This document shows, piece after piece, positions 25,683-38,100 of a stretch of 64,000 nucleotides of DNA. The DNA is taken from positions 434,911-498,910 of the forward strand of contig WBMV01008405.1 of assembly GCA_013396655.1 (NCBI GenBank), written 5' to 3'. The translations under genes were made by a program, and so were the position numbers. Position 1 is the first letter of the stretch, and each line of letters opens with the position of its first letter. The notes below the pieces were generated by a model. The model saw nothing but the letters and a program-made list of their open reading frames with translations. It did no database searches and was not told the origin of the DNA. The stretch is from Campylorhamphus procurvoides. Lineage: Eukaryota > Chordata > Aves > Passeriformes > Dendrocolaptidae.

Positions 25683-27744
25683 GTTCCTGATGGCAGTTCA
25701 GGTTGTGATCAGGTTGTGTAAAGCTAAAAATGGTTGTTACTGGTGTTGTCTTTGGTGTGGTTGTAGCTCCCAGAGAATGCAAGGAAAACAACCACTCCTT
25801 GGAGGTATGTAGGATTGTCAGTACCATACAGGAATTTTCTCTTTTTCTCTCTTCATAATTTTTTTCCTTACTTTTTAAAATACTTTAGAATATTGAATAA
25901 GAGGCAAAGAAAGAAAGCTATAAAAGAATGCATTAAGAATATATTTTAAGCAGATACCAGGAAATGACAATGTTCAGGTTGCACACAGAGTCTGAATTTG
26001 GCTGCCTTGTGACAGTAGAGTCTCTAATTACATGAACAAATACAATTTTCGAAGTCATATGATATAAAAATGCGGACTACTTAAAACCTTAGACAAACAT
26101 GCATTTTTTCCCACCAATTATGTTGCACTTACTCTACTTTGCTGTCCTGTGGGTATGATAGTCATTTTCTACAAGAGTTCATTGACAGTACAGGGGGTCT
26201 GCAAGTGAGTTCAGATGTTCCTGACTGCAGTGCTCTCCTGAATGGGGATAGATGTATTACAATTTTAAAATGCTTTTCTGACTCAAGCCCATGAAGATTG
26301 CTGGTAAGGGCCATAGCTGGAGAGCAGAGGCTCTTGTCTGGGAGCAGGATGTCCCCTTACTATTAGAAGAGCAGGGCTTATCATTTTCAGATTTCTGAAG
26401 AGAAGAAAGAGAAGTCTAGAGAGATTTCAGAAGAGAAATCTGTGAAAGAAGAGTAGTCTGATTGAGCCAGAAAATTACTTTTCCAATCTGTGCAAGGCAT
26501 CTAACCTGAGCCATCCATCTTAGGGAAGAGAAACTGAATGAAAGGCTAAAGATACTAAAAGGTAAGGCTATTGATAAGGTATCTGAAAAGGACAAAAAGG
26601 AATTAGGTGTCTGCTTCAGACACACATCAGGCTTCTTCTTGCTCTCCGCCCCAGCAGTATTACATGGAGGAATTCTTCCTTCTGTACAAGCAGTTTCACT
26701 AGTGGCTAAAGGCACTAATGAAGTCTGAGACAGACCTTTAAGTCCTGTTTCTTGACTGCTCCTAAAAGATTGTATGAACTCCATCACATAGCTTTAGTTT
26801 CCTGAATTCCACCTTATTTGTCTGTGAGACAGCCTTCTGCCTTCAATGTTACATACCTCACACAGCTTTGTGAGGACAGACTTTACTTTTTTTCCCAGCT
26901 GGGGGAAAAAAAAGAAAAAAAAGTGGTGTAATCATGACATTTTACAGTTATTATCATTTGCCATTAAAAGAATTGTACTTTTGCATGTGAGAAAGGGAAG
27001 AAGGAAAGATGCTCATTAGCAGCTTCCTTCCTCAGGCTATGAGCTTCCAGGGGCTCCTCTCTGGTACTGTGAGCACAGCTGCAGTCCCACGGCAGCCTCA
27101 GCTGATGGAACAGCTGCCTCTGCAGTGAGGTGCCTTCATGTGCCCCTCTCTCACAGCCCCACTCCATCCCCTATGCTGGCTCAGGTGTTCTCTGCTCCTT
27201 TGCAGAGCTGTTTTGAGGTGGTAACTTGGAAGAAAACTACCTGTTAACTTTTATTTTTTTGAGTGTATGATGATAGTTTCTGCTAAGGACTGCCCTGAAG
27301 TGTGATAGGACGTTGTTTGAGGGGCCCTGGAGGTGCTGCAGGAGAGGGACAGGGCTGTGGGACAGGGCAGCAGAAGTGGCTTTGGTGGCCAGACACCATG
27401 CTGATTGTGGCTGCCAAGGAGCCACAGCCTTCCCCTCCAAGCTAGAGTTTTCTGGTGCAGTGATAGCTGCTGCTGAGACTGTCTGGCTTCTGTACAGCCT
27501 AACAAACACCAGTGTTGTCCCAGCTGGTGGAGAAGTGCAAGGGTGAAGAATAGTCATGGGGAAAGGAGAGTGGGATGCTGTAAGATGAGACTACAATAAA
27601 GAACAGCTTTAAGAGAGAGAAGTAGGAGTTCAGGAGTGTTATGAAGGAAATGTTTCATGGCTCATGGCTCTCAAAAAGTTGACTAAACTGGAATTTTTAG
27701 CAGAAGTTTATCTAATAGTCTGGATATACCACTTCCCTGTAGTA
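25683..27744. other. Non-genic stretch
   Basis: Unique-looking sequence. The longest frame is 123 codons on the minus strand (26416-26787); its predicted C-terminal half is rich in Ser, Phe and Leu and matches no family I know. A short inverted repeat at 26886-26914 is listed separately. Confidence 0.6.
26886..26914. repeat. Short near-perfect hairpin, pyrimidine and purine arms
   Basis: The left arm is C, seven T, CCC; the centre is AGCT; the right arm is G-run, eight A, G. The arms pair almost completely apart from two extra G and one extra A on the right side. A second A-run follows directly. It could be a mutational product of the A/T runs rather than a functional stem. Confidence 0.6.
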
Positions 27745-27965
27745 GAATGTGTCTGGTTTGCTCACCTCTTAAACTCTGAAGGTAGTTCTGGTCTTTCCTC
27801 CCTGCCTAAGAAGGGATGAAGTGGAATTACTAAAGCTTCAGGGAAGGGCAGCAAGGATGAACAAAGACACAAAGCACCTCATCCTTTCCTAAGAGGAGAC
27901 CCTAAATAGAATCATCACCCCTGAGTCTGGAAAAGAGAGACCTGACAAGGGCATAGAGGGGCTGT
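27745..27965 (+). mobile_element. Old CR1 LINE fragment, ORF2 3' region
   Basis: The sequence follows, with many substitutions, the part of CR1 that encodes the C-terminal end of ORF2. It shows words equivalent to 'agttctggtct', then 'cagggaagggcagcaaggatga', 'ttcctaagaggaga' and 'tctggaaaagaga' in the same order and spacing as the family. The reading frame is destroyed by stops and indels. It is 5'-truncated, as nearly all CR1 copies are, and also lost its 3' end before the next element. The higher divergence relative to the neighbour at 28042 suggests an older insertion. Assigned by eye from known family structure. Confidence 0.65.
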
Positions 27966-28041
27966 TTGTTTGTGAAATTTAATGGAATTGTGAATGATAT
28001 GGCCAATGATTAAGAAGAAAGTGAAAGTAAAGAAGTATTTT

Positions 28042-28235
28042 ACAGAATCACAGAATATGCTGAATTGTAAGGGACCCAGCTCCCAACCCTGCACAGGACA
28101 GCACCGAGTCACACCATGTGCCTGAGATCATTGTCCAAATGCTTCTTGAGCTCTGTCAGGCTTGGTGCTGTGATCACTGCCCTGAGGAACCTGTTCCAGT
28201 GTCCAACCACTGCTAAAAAGAGGGGTGAACAACCT
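28042..28235 (-). mobile_element. CR1 LINE 3' end (passerine CR1-X-like)
   Basis: On the minus strand this is a CR1 3' untranslated tail ending in the CATATTCTGTGATTCTGT motif at 28042. It matches the 3' end of the copy at 52050-52564 in this same window over most of its length: the aggctccccagg-like region, the region around 'cagcaccaagcctg', and the ATTCTGTG terminus. Relative to that copy it lacks about 20 bp near 28079, where the 'ggacttgatggtccctgtgt' block should lie. It is severely 5'-truncated and carries no coding sequence. It lies between two older CR1 fragments. Confidence 0.85.
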
Positions 28236-28264
28236 GAGAAGTTATAAAGACAGGATTATTTACA

Positions 28265-28405
28265 CTGAAAAAGACCCCTGGAGATAATTTCGTCCAAACA
28301 TCTCTCTAAGCAGGGCCAGCTTAGGTCAGGATTTGTCTTCCTTGGTTTTGAATACCTCCATAGATGTAGATCCTACATCCTGTCTGGGCAACCTGTTCCC
28401 TTGTT
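28265..28405 (-). mobile_element. Older CR1 LINE 3' fragment, different subfamily
   Basis: Read on the minus strand this is a CR1 3' region of an older subfamily than its neighbour. It keeps the words matching 'gggcaacctgttcc' (near 28387-28400), 'ggttttgaatacctcca' (28344-28360), 'cagggccagct' (28311-28321) and 'gacccctggagat' (28273-28285) in family order. Sequence divergence is moderate. The terminal octamer repeat is not evident, so the extreme 3' end is missing or degraded. No reading frame is expected in this part of the element. Confidence 0.75.
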
Positions 28406-28430
28406 ATCAGACTGAAGATCTGGAACAACT

Positions 28431-28496
28431 TAAGAAAGTGTTTTATGCATTGCGTTATCATTGTAAGAAAGTGTTTTATGCATTGCGTTATCATTG
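28431..28496. repeat. Perfect 33-bp tandem duplication
   Basis: Bases 28431-28463 and 28464-28496 are identical, starting TAAGAAAGTG and ending TTATCATTG. Two exact copies with no third partial copy suggest a recent slippage or end-joining duplication. The unit is 11 codons long, so it keeps any open frame through it, but no gene is evident here. Confidence 0.97.
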
Positions 28497-31400
28497 TATA
28501 TGTTTCACTCATAGGATGATATGGAGTGGAAAGTCTGAATGGACTCATGAGATGACCAAAACTCCGAAAGAAAAGCACTTCCAGAGCTATTAAAACTGTG
28601 AGCACAACATCTGGCTTGAGCACTCTGTAGGGAGCAGATGGAAGCAAGGTATGAACATACTGTGGTGAGAGTCACCAGTTTATTTCTCCTCTTCTACTCT
28701 GTAACACCAACTACTGTCCACTGTCAGAGGTGAAGTACTGGCTTTGATGGGCCTTTGAGCCACCCAACATGATGGTCTTTGGTCTGATCAGTGGGTAAAC
28801 CTGGCAACACATCAGGTACGGTGAAAATGCGTTGGAGCCCTTAATGCTGCCTTTGGTTCCACAGAAGGACAGCTGCCCAGGCAGGTTTGGACCTATTTCC
28901 ATCAAGCATTAAAAGTTGGTTTCATAACATGTATTTTTTTGTCAAACTTTGTGAATAAAACAGTGCAGCAAGATGTCGTGACTAATGCGAAGCTTTTTAT
29001 TCAGGCAGCAGATGAAGTGGGTTAGTTTTAGAAAGGAGTAGGAGTCAGAAGAACATTCAGCTTAAGCAGACAGACCAACCTTGGTTAAACTGAAGGGAAA
29101 AGCAGTGACACTGGGCCTTGCATATCTGATGTGAAAGACTAGGAATACAATACTGGATTTATCATTTGGGTTATACGTTATCCCAAAATGCTGTTGTTTT
29201 ATAGTGGTGACATCTGACCACTTGCTGTCAAGAGATAGCTTGAAAGTGCTGCACGATAGGAAAGCTGTTCTTTTCTTGCTGCAGTTATTTTTATTGACAA
29301 GCTTTCAGACACCATGAAAGAGTCCACGGGTACTCAACAGCAAAATACCATACACAACCAGCCAAAGTAAGATTGAAGGTATGAACAATGAAGGAATGAA
29401 CACCCTGCTGCCTCTCTGCATACAAAGCTGCCTGTTCAGCCTTCAAAAACAAGCAAATAAAATTCACAGATGTTTGGATTCATAGATAAGATGATTCCAT
29501 AGTGCAGGATTGTTCCATTTTTCAGAATCAGTGTGCCACATCTTGTAGGAGAGGTGCTTCCCTCTGCAGGGTGTCATCTGCAGCAGAGCCCCCTCACCCT
29601 CACATCAGACCCCTCCTTTCCCACTCAGAGGAGCTGATAATTTCTTTGTTGCAGAAACATTAATTGATTGCTTGGGGGGAAAAATACATCGAGAGGGAAT
29701 GCAATGCTTTATTTATAGGTTAGTTGTTGCTTTTCTTCCTGTGAAGTGCCTTCACTTCTGATGGTTGATTATTAAGAGCAGTGGTGTGATCACACACTCT
29801 GGGCAAGGTCTTTCTGTTGTCTGTCTTTTTGCTCTAATTTGTGCTGTTCCCCATGCAGATTTTGGCTGCAAAGGGAAACTCTGCACCAACTGCGGTGGAG
29901 GTCAGGGCTCAGGATGGCACAGAGCAGGGGATCTGCAGGGCAGAAGGGCTCAGTGGGCAGGTCCCAGCCATGGGATCTGTGAGGGACACAGCTCCTGCAT
30001 CAGTACCTCCCACTCAAGGTTAGTGCACCCAGCTGTGCCAAGGCTGAGGTGTGGTAGATGGTCAGCTGGACTGAGCTCAGCCAGGTGTCATCACAGACAC
30101 CAGCTACACCAGTTCACCCAGTTTCTAAGTCTATTTGTGAGCAAAAAGATACCGTCATTTCCCCTCCTCATGCACTGGCAGGAAAGGAGGACACGTACTG
30201 CTCATCCAGTGGGTCCCCACCTCAGATGAGTGACTTTGGAGCCAGTACTTGTTTTGGACTGCAAAGAAAGAGCCCTCTGCCTCTCTGGATACCCAAGCCT
30301 GCACATGGCAGGGATTGGGATACAATGAACAGGCATATTATTTTGTTTTTGCAGCACATATCTTACTCAAGCTTTTTTTTTTTTTTTTTAAGATATCTCA
30401 GTTAGAACAAGAGAAATAGCAAAGCTTTTAGTAAGATCAGTTTCTCTAATGACTCACCAAGTGCTACAAAGTCAAAACAGGTTGCTTGTGCTTGAAAGGT
30501 ATAAAACAGCCATGTCATTTTTATGGTTACTGTACAAAACACTGCATATATGCATGCAAGGGAACATTTTAAAATCTCATAGAGCTTTTTTCTTTTGCAG
30601 CTAGAGGCTCCTTTCTCCTTGTTTTTATTCATGTGTCATGATTTGTATTAAGCATTATTGCTTTAGCAATTAAGTTAATTTCCTCACTGCACTCTGCCAG
30701 TCAGAGTTTTACTTCTTTATACCCCTAAAAGAAAGGAAAAATTAATTTGAGGCACCAATACCCTAAACCGGTTCCCCCTGCAGTCCACTCAAGTTGTACC
30801 ATTGGTGTTAGCAGGGGCAGCTAGTTCTGTGAGCACTGGGAAATGAGTAATCACACATCCAATAAAGACCTATGAGTCCATTTCATCCAAATTTCTGTTA
30901 CATAACACTATTTTCAACAACATCAATACACCTACATTTCTTTAATGTCTTTCATTCCAAATGAAATTTCACCACCATAGTGGAAAATGTGCCTTTTTTT
31001 TGTAATTACACAAGATTTGACAAGAAAAATATCCCTTTCAGCAAAGTCTGACAGAAAAAAGCAAAAATTCCAAGGAAATAAAATATCTTGTAATGCAATT
31101 AGAGATTCCTGCAAAAAACTTTTGAGAGAAATGTTCTCGTTTCTTCAGAACCAGACAGCCATTTTAGGATTTTCCAGTAGTTTCTCAATCTCTCCCTCTT
31201 TTATTTAAAAAAAAAAATATTTTAAGGAACAGGAAGCACCCGGGAGTATTCAAGCCCTTAGAAGATGCATATGAATATAAATAGTAACATGATAATTCCT
31301 TGGATGAAGAATATTCCTTTTGCAAGTTAGAGTATGTCTCTGCTAGAGTGCCTGGGTAGGTCCTGAGGAGGGTGATCCACGCCAAGCTTCCACAGCAGTA

Positions 31401-31642
31401 CATCTGCCCACATCTGGAGTGGAACTCACCTGAGCTGCAGACAGAGGATGCTCTAGACATTCCTGAATGGTTTCTGGAGCTGCCTGAAATGGACTCCAAA
31501 GGGAGCTTATCTGGAGAATTAAAACAGCAGTGTATACGAGGAATAGCTCGCATCCTTGGTTTGTCTTTGCACCAAGGTACATTACAAAGTCCCTGTTAGG
31601 ACTTGGTAACAGATAGCACACACTCTGAAGATGAAATGGTCC
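28497..31642. other. Non-genic stretch
   Basis: Unique-looking sequence with one GC-richer portion at about 29860-30250, where a 154-codon plus frame (29765-30229) is open together with others. A T17 run occurs at 30373-30389. No recognised family. Confidence 0.6.
30373..30389. repeat. Poly-T run of 17
   Basis: Seventeen consecutive T. Read as a minus-strand poly-A, there is no AATAAA-type hexamer in the 30 bases before it and no flanking duplication, so a retrocopy tail is not supported. Confidence 0.9.
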
Positions 31643-31736
31643 TTTTCCTCGTCTTCCTTCATGCTGGGGAACTGTGCCAAGGGTTTAAATTTTCCTACTC
31701 TTCCTTCATGCTGGGGAACTGTGCCAAGTGTTTACT
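31643..31736. repeat. 47-bp tandem duplication
   Basis: Two adjacent 47-bp units, 31643-31689 and 31690-31736. They share an exact block of 29 bases (31653-31681 and 31700-31728; starts CTTCCTTCATG, ends TGTGCCAAG) and differ by a few substitutions at the edges. The length is not a multiple of three, so it would shift any frame. Confidence 0.95.
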
Positions 31737-34700
31737 CAGGGGGGGATTGTTCTTGCCACGCTGGTTGCAGCTTGAGGATTGTTGTCCTGAGGATGGGGAT
31801 GAAGTCCAAGCCTTAACCACACTCTTCCCTTGCACCAGTGGCTTCACAAGGGCACTTCCCCTTCCTGGGCTATGACAGGTGGGGGTTCATCACTCCTGTG
31901 TGTAACTGTGGAGAAAACCAGCTTCCATGGCTTGCTTTCTACGCTGCAGCTCTGTGACCTACACAAGCTGCTAGAAAAATGGAAAGAGTTAACTGTGATG
32001 GTTCATGGGAGTGCCTTCCCAGCTTGATGCAGGTATTTCCTGCCCAACAGCTCAAAAATGGTAATTCAGAAACCAGGACACAGATTTCTTTCTGCTCAGT
32101 AAAAAGGCAGTGATGACAGACCTGATCTACAGAGTGGCTGTTCTGTGCCTTGCCATGACTTTAGCCTGACTAAGCAAGAAGGCTTGGTGCTGGTGAGTAC
32201 CAGGACACATGTCTAGGGCCCAGCCACGTGCATTGTAGGGGAAGGAGGAAGAGGTCTGGATGGCTTTTTGGCCCTCCAAATGCTGCTCCTGTTCACATCC
32301 TCGTGTGGTCACAGAAGTCTTCAATTAAAGTAGTCTTCAAGTTATAGGAGAAATGTGCTGACCACGTCTCGTGCAATGCCACAGAAGGGGGACAGCCCCA
32401 GGAGGGAGAAGTTTTACAGGCAGGATGATGGAAAAGTGGGCTTGTTGCCCATAGATGGCTGACCTGCGCCCCAGACTGTCCCAGGACTGACCCAGTAACT
32501 ACTCTAGGCTCTTGCAGAGATGGCTTGCATGTCCTCCTCCAGGACTACTGAGCTGCTCTGCTTCTTCAAGGTTTTTAAATTTGGGTTTCCCCACAGCCAG
32601 ACCTTTCTCAAGCTGCTTAGCTTTTTTTCCTGGTACACCCACATAATTACTCTAGCACAAAGAGTGGGCTTGTGAAGCAGCAGCATTTTAAAAAACCACA
32701 AACTCTGATCTCAAGGCAATCTTTCCCTCCCACTTCCTCCCCCTTCAAGCAGGGGTGTCAGCCGTGCTGTTTCTTTCAAACTTTCTCTGAGTCATCTCAT
32801 CAGGCAGCTTGTAAATACTTGAATGCATCCATCAATGTCAAGTCAAAGTAAGTAAGTAGCAGCACATGCTGTGCAATGGAGTTTCCCTTGCTCACATTTA
32901 TCTCTTTTTGGAGGTGAAGAGGTTTTAGGGATGACCCTGTCTCCCTGTATCATGAACATATACACACAGATGTCACCAAAGATGTTATATCATCATGAGA
33001 ACAAGCAACAAGATATAAGATGAGCTTCTTAAAGAAGAGAAAGCTTAGATTCTTCTGAAACTCTCACTATTGTATGATCCAGAGTGGAATGCCTTCATGC
33101 AAGATGCTTCATTCATTTCAAGACTAAAACTGGGAAATCAGAGATGCTGAGGAGCTGCAGTACCAGCAGACCTTTGAGAATCTGAGTATGTGTCGTTGCT
33201 AACCATTTTGAACTAGCTGGTCAAAGCAATAAGAACTGTTGCTAGAAAAATATTATCTTTTCATATTACAAGGGTGTAATTTGCTGTGTCATCATTGCAT
33301 ACCAAAATCTAAAAAGCAGAATATGATTCAGAGGGTGTATGGAACATAAACCACCTCCTCAGAAGGCAAAAATCTCTGCTGAAGAGCAGCAATGCTCCCA
33401 AGTATGACTGATAAACATGTGAGTTTTGTCATGAGCTAAATGGCAAAATATGGACCCTGCACTAATTCTTTGCTCAGCACGGTGCATAATTCACTGATTT
33501 TTCTACTAACTGGCTCGTTTATGGTAATGAAATCATTATAGTGGGAAGAAAGAAAAAGTCTTGCAAAATTTCTGAGTTATTCCCTCCAGATGGTTTGGAA
33601 GGAAGGTCTGGTGTCATCGTGATATTTGCCTAATAAGTACGAAATGGTTTATGGAGGTGGATGAGTCTACTCTGAAATGTGTGGAAATACGCTCCTCCCC
33701 AACCCTTCAACCCAGACAGGTTGAAGTCTGGGAACTGAACTACACTGGGAGCCAGGAACTCAAGCTTAGTGCTACCTCATGGGACATTGGCTGAGTGAGA
33801 ATGGTAACCTGTACAATAGGAGAGATGTCCTGAACACTCTTCCTGCTCTCTGCTCCAGCCCCCAGTGAGAGCTGGGCAGAGGCAGTGCTGTGAGGGAGAT
33901 CTCACTCATGTGTGCCAGGCTTTTAAAACATAAGGCTTTGAGATCTCCCTCTAAATTCAGTGGCCTGTCAGAGTAAGATACTGGTCAAAGTGAGCACAGA
34001 TGGTAGTACCGATCTGCAAGCAGTTTTTCCCTGCCATCACCAAGGGACATTTCAAGGGTTGCTCTTCCATCTTGTTTCTCAGGGAGTGCAAGCTGAGAAT
34101 CAAGATAATCGCACTGCAAAAATGCTTTCCATCTCACTCCTTTATTTACTTTTTTTTCATGATTTCCTTCCACTCCCAGGTGAAGGAATGTAGGCTGTTT
34201 GAAGAACTGATCTGCTGGGGTGGGGCATTAACTTAATTTGAAACATTGCTGAATATTTAGTCATATTCCGTAGGAGTATTAGAATCAGAAAATTCTTGGA
34301 TTCCTAACAAACTCTGCACGTGTACACAATCTCCAGAAAGGGAACAAGTGTTTAAAAACAAGGCTCTATACACAATTCTGAAGTAATTTAAATATAAGAT
34401 ATATATATAATTTAAGTTAAAAACATCTTGCAGTACTACGTTACTGACAGCTGAAAGTCAGACACCAACTGTGATGGCACCGATCTGTAAAGTGCTTTAG
34501 GGAAAAAATTGCTAGCTGGTATAAATCTGATTTTAAAATAAAGATTGCACAGAGGGAAGTTTGAGTTAATTTAAATAGGGACATGCTTCTTCCCAGTGGT
34601 CAAATTGGTCAACACACAGTGGCTTAGGGAGAGACCTTTCTTATTCTTAAATCCATTAGCCTGTGCTGTGACGTGTGGCACCTTGCGTTGGTGACTAACA

Positions 34701-35097
34701 CCTTCAAATTAGGATGATTCCCCAAGTCTGCTAATGGCTATATCTGCATCAGAACCAAGCTTCTCTTCTCTCAAAGATTTTGTGTTTTCAAATAAATTTT
34801 CCAGTTGTGGACAAGGATGAACATGAGAGCTCAACTGACTATTTAATCCAGGGCCTACAGGAGTGCTTTTGGTATGGAATCACTTTATCTGCCATTGTTA
34901 GCGACCATGCAAATATGTCTTTCCACAGTTTAGTTGTGGAGTGTCCGTCATTGCAGTGCTGATGAGACCCTGATGGACAAGGGAAGCTTGTGAAGGCTGG
35001 TGTCAACTTTCTGTGCCATCCAGTGCACATACTCCCAGATGAAGATCTCAAACTGAAAAATTCACTTAGTTTTCCCTCAGAGTAATAGATATCTATG
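31737..35097. other. Non-genic stretch
   Basis: Unique-looking sequence with only short open frames (under 80 codons apart from those overlapping the duplication just to the left). An AT-rich tract lies near 34381-34425. I see nothing assignable. Confidence 0.65.
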
Positions 35098-35140
35098 TCT
35101 CTCTCTCTCTACATATATATATATATATTTATTTTTTTTT
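35098..35140. repeat. Composite microsatellite (TC)n-(AT)n-T-rich
   Basis: A TC/CT run (35098-35110) passes directly into an ACATATAT run (35111-35128) and then a T-rich end. It is a typical length-variable locus. Confidence 0.92.
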
Positions 35141-38100
35141 AAGAGAAGCATGACTGTCTGGTTAGAGAATGCTTTTATAAATGGACACATTTCTTATCCT
35201 GCAGACTCAGACTAGAAATGGAAGTCACATAATGTATACCAGCACTGGCCCCAGCATTTTCAAAGCAGGTCCCCTAACAGTTCACAAACACTGGCTTCTG
35301 GCTCTTTTGGTACAAGACTTCAGAGGAAGTCTTAGAGATTGCTTGTAAAGCACAAATACTTTATGGTGAATATACCTTCGATGTGTGAAAAATGGGCTCA
35401 AAGCTGACGCTGGGTGGCAAATCTGAAATTGGCTTATTTGTCCAACTTTCATGTATAGTCTTCTGGCTGCAGCTCTGGAGTCATAGTCAATATATAGTCA
35501 TCTAACTACTTTCTTGATAGGCATAATGAAGTAATTAGCTGCCTAAGCTCTATCAGATATATTTGCCTCCATGTGCCCACAAAACTGCTCCTATGAAACC
35601 CTAAATACAAACATGGAAGTGACCTCAGGCCGGAGTGCTGTGTTCACAACCAAAGTGAGGCAAAGGCAAAGTCAAAACTCCCACGACTTCCATTGTCAAA
35701 AGCAAACTGGTTTCAGGTCCTGATGGTCATTACCCGGTGGCTGAGATGCAGCTCTCCCACAAAGTATCGCTTGCTCTTACACACCATGTTGGTTTCAACA
35801 CGAGATGTTGTACATCTCATGCCCTGACTTATCTTTGTGCATGTTGCCTATGAATAATTCAGGACGTCTCCAGACAAGTTTACAGTTTCATTCCAAGTGA
35901 ATAAGCAGCAGTAACAAATTCGGTGCAAAAGTGTAGCAACAGACTGCATAGCTCGTGTATAGCAAGGAAGGTTTCCATGGACACACTTTTGCTCTGTTCG
36001 GAGGTTTTAAGAGAGAAATACAACATGATTGTGACAGGTTAAGGATATAAGAAAAGACAGACTGTTCCAGAGAGTAGCATGCATCAGTAATGTTCACCTG
36101 GTCAGTGGGGCAGGCGTGTTTAATGAGTGCTGGAAACATCTCGCTGTATGAAAGTTATGTAGGATGCCCATCCCTGCAGTCCAAGGCTGGTCCAAGCTTT
36201 GCCGACGTGCTGTGCCAATTAATCACTATCGGTGTGATGACTCACAAAACTCCTCCTGTGACATGCACTGCACCCTTGACATTGCAGGTGTGCCAGATGC
36301 TCAGAGCTCAGGTGCCAAGTCACACCGTGCAGGACATGTGCCCACCCAGATAGACCTGTACACATAAATCCTTTGGCAGTGTAGATACTTTGTTATAATT
36401 TTGCATTGTTGCTGGCTATGTAGTTTGCTGATTTTGTCTTTTTCAGCCAGAAATTGTACCAACCAGTTCAGAGGATTTTGCTAGAAACAAGCAGAATTCT
36501 TGTGACAATGTGTTTGGCAAGGATAACACTCGGCAGATTTCAAGGACATTTTGACAGGAAACTTTAAGATACGTTGTCAGTGTTATAATAAGGAAGAATA
36601 TCCTCCTATTAACATGTATCTAGATTTTCTCCTTGATTGTTTGGTTAATGATCCCAGCCTTGTTAGCTGCTACCAGGGAAGATCCAGCAGCTAGAGACCT
36701 GAGATGAAGAAGATGAAGAATCATGGATTTCTAAATTAGAAAAGTTCAAAGGTAGAAAGAGGTAATAAGGAAATGAAAAGAAAAATCTTTGTGATCATCG
36801 TCCAAACTCTAGGGGGAAATAAAGAAATCTGCTGTGGATAGGAGGTACTCTCCATTCAGCCCTTCAGGTCAAAGGGTTTTATGAAGCTTTCTTCATTCAA
36901 GAGGGAAAATAAAATGATTACAGGTTTAGAAATAAGGAGGAAAGCTCTCAGTGTGATACCTGGGTCCTTGTTGGCCTTAATCAGTGGGGAAGAGAATGCA
37001 GTTCTTTGGGCAGAAGGACTTTACCCTATCAAAGCTCATCATACCTAAATTACTTGATTGTTGCTGTTATGCTTCTCCCTTGTACTATCCTAGCAACTGA
37101 AAGCTGGGCCAGCTTTATAGGGGGATTTGTGACTTTGTTGGGGTTTGGGGTTTGAACTTTTAAAATCTTTTGTTCACATGTTTTCCAACACAGCTTGTTT
37201 CTTCATTTCAATGTTTTCTGCAAGTTCTGTGAGCTATATTATATAGCTCCTGCTATATTATATCCTCTTTCTGATATGAAAGGTCCTGTACTGGGGCGCC
37301 TCTCTTGCACAGAGCATATCTTTTTATTTTTACAACCATCTTCTAAAGGTCTTGGTTATCTTTTATCTGCTATTTAGCTAAAGAATCTCCAGCAAAGAAT
37401 CCTACAAGTTTCCAGTTATCTGCTGAACTAATTGCAGAAAGTCTCATTAATTTCTTTGGGGCAATTACTACATAGTGAATAATGCAGTAAGTCACTCCAA
37501 GCTCCTGTGTAACGTTTGCTTGCTTTATGGATTGTTTCCTAGCATGCCTGTAGCAGAGCTGTTTATGTTGCTTTCACTTTGTAATTTTGTGCATGAAGAA
37601 CTACAATAAACATAATTAAAACCAAATTTCCCTATCTCTCCTCCTATATTTCTTCTTGTGACTCTTGCCGTCTCTTAATCTTCTTCATTCTCTTGCTTCT
37701 TTTCTCTCAGATTTAATTTTTTTCTTATGTTTTCTGCTTTGTCTTTTGTTTCTTCTCCCCTCCCAGGTCCTTACTACCCTTTTCCATATTCCATGTGTTT
37801 TCAGAGACCTCAAAGAGCCTACACTTATTATGAGCTGGGGTTTCCAGAGATGACAAGTTTGTGGGTAGATGCCAGTAAGATTTGAAGCTGAAACAATCAT
37901 AAACAAAGATCTACAAACTCTTGCAAAACTGGCTTGTATGGGCTCATACCTGCGAATGACATATGAGCAGACTGTCTGCATTGCTTGGATTTTCCATTTA
38001 AGGTGATCAAATGTCATCTTTCCACCATTCATCCAGCTGTCTTATTTTGTATCAATCAGTACCTTTCTTTTTAAGGAGATATTGGTTACAATATGGAAAG

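Noticed and set aside
29841..30229. Exon-like segment with an acceptor ending at 29858 and a 154-codon open frame
   Set aside because: GC-richer stretch with another overlapping open frame, no clear donor for the frame and an unrecognised peptide.
30373..30389. T17 run as the poly-A tail of a minus-strand retrocopy
   Set aside because: No polyadenylation hexamer before it and no target-site duplication seen.
36715..36825. Possible degenerate CR1 tail on the minus strand (GATCATCGTCCAAAC-like words)
   Set aside because: Only one short word matches the family well; the surrounding order is not convincing.
37231..37249. Palindrome as a microRNA hairpin
   Set aside because: Arms of nine bases with a one-base centre are far too short for a microRNA precursor.
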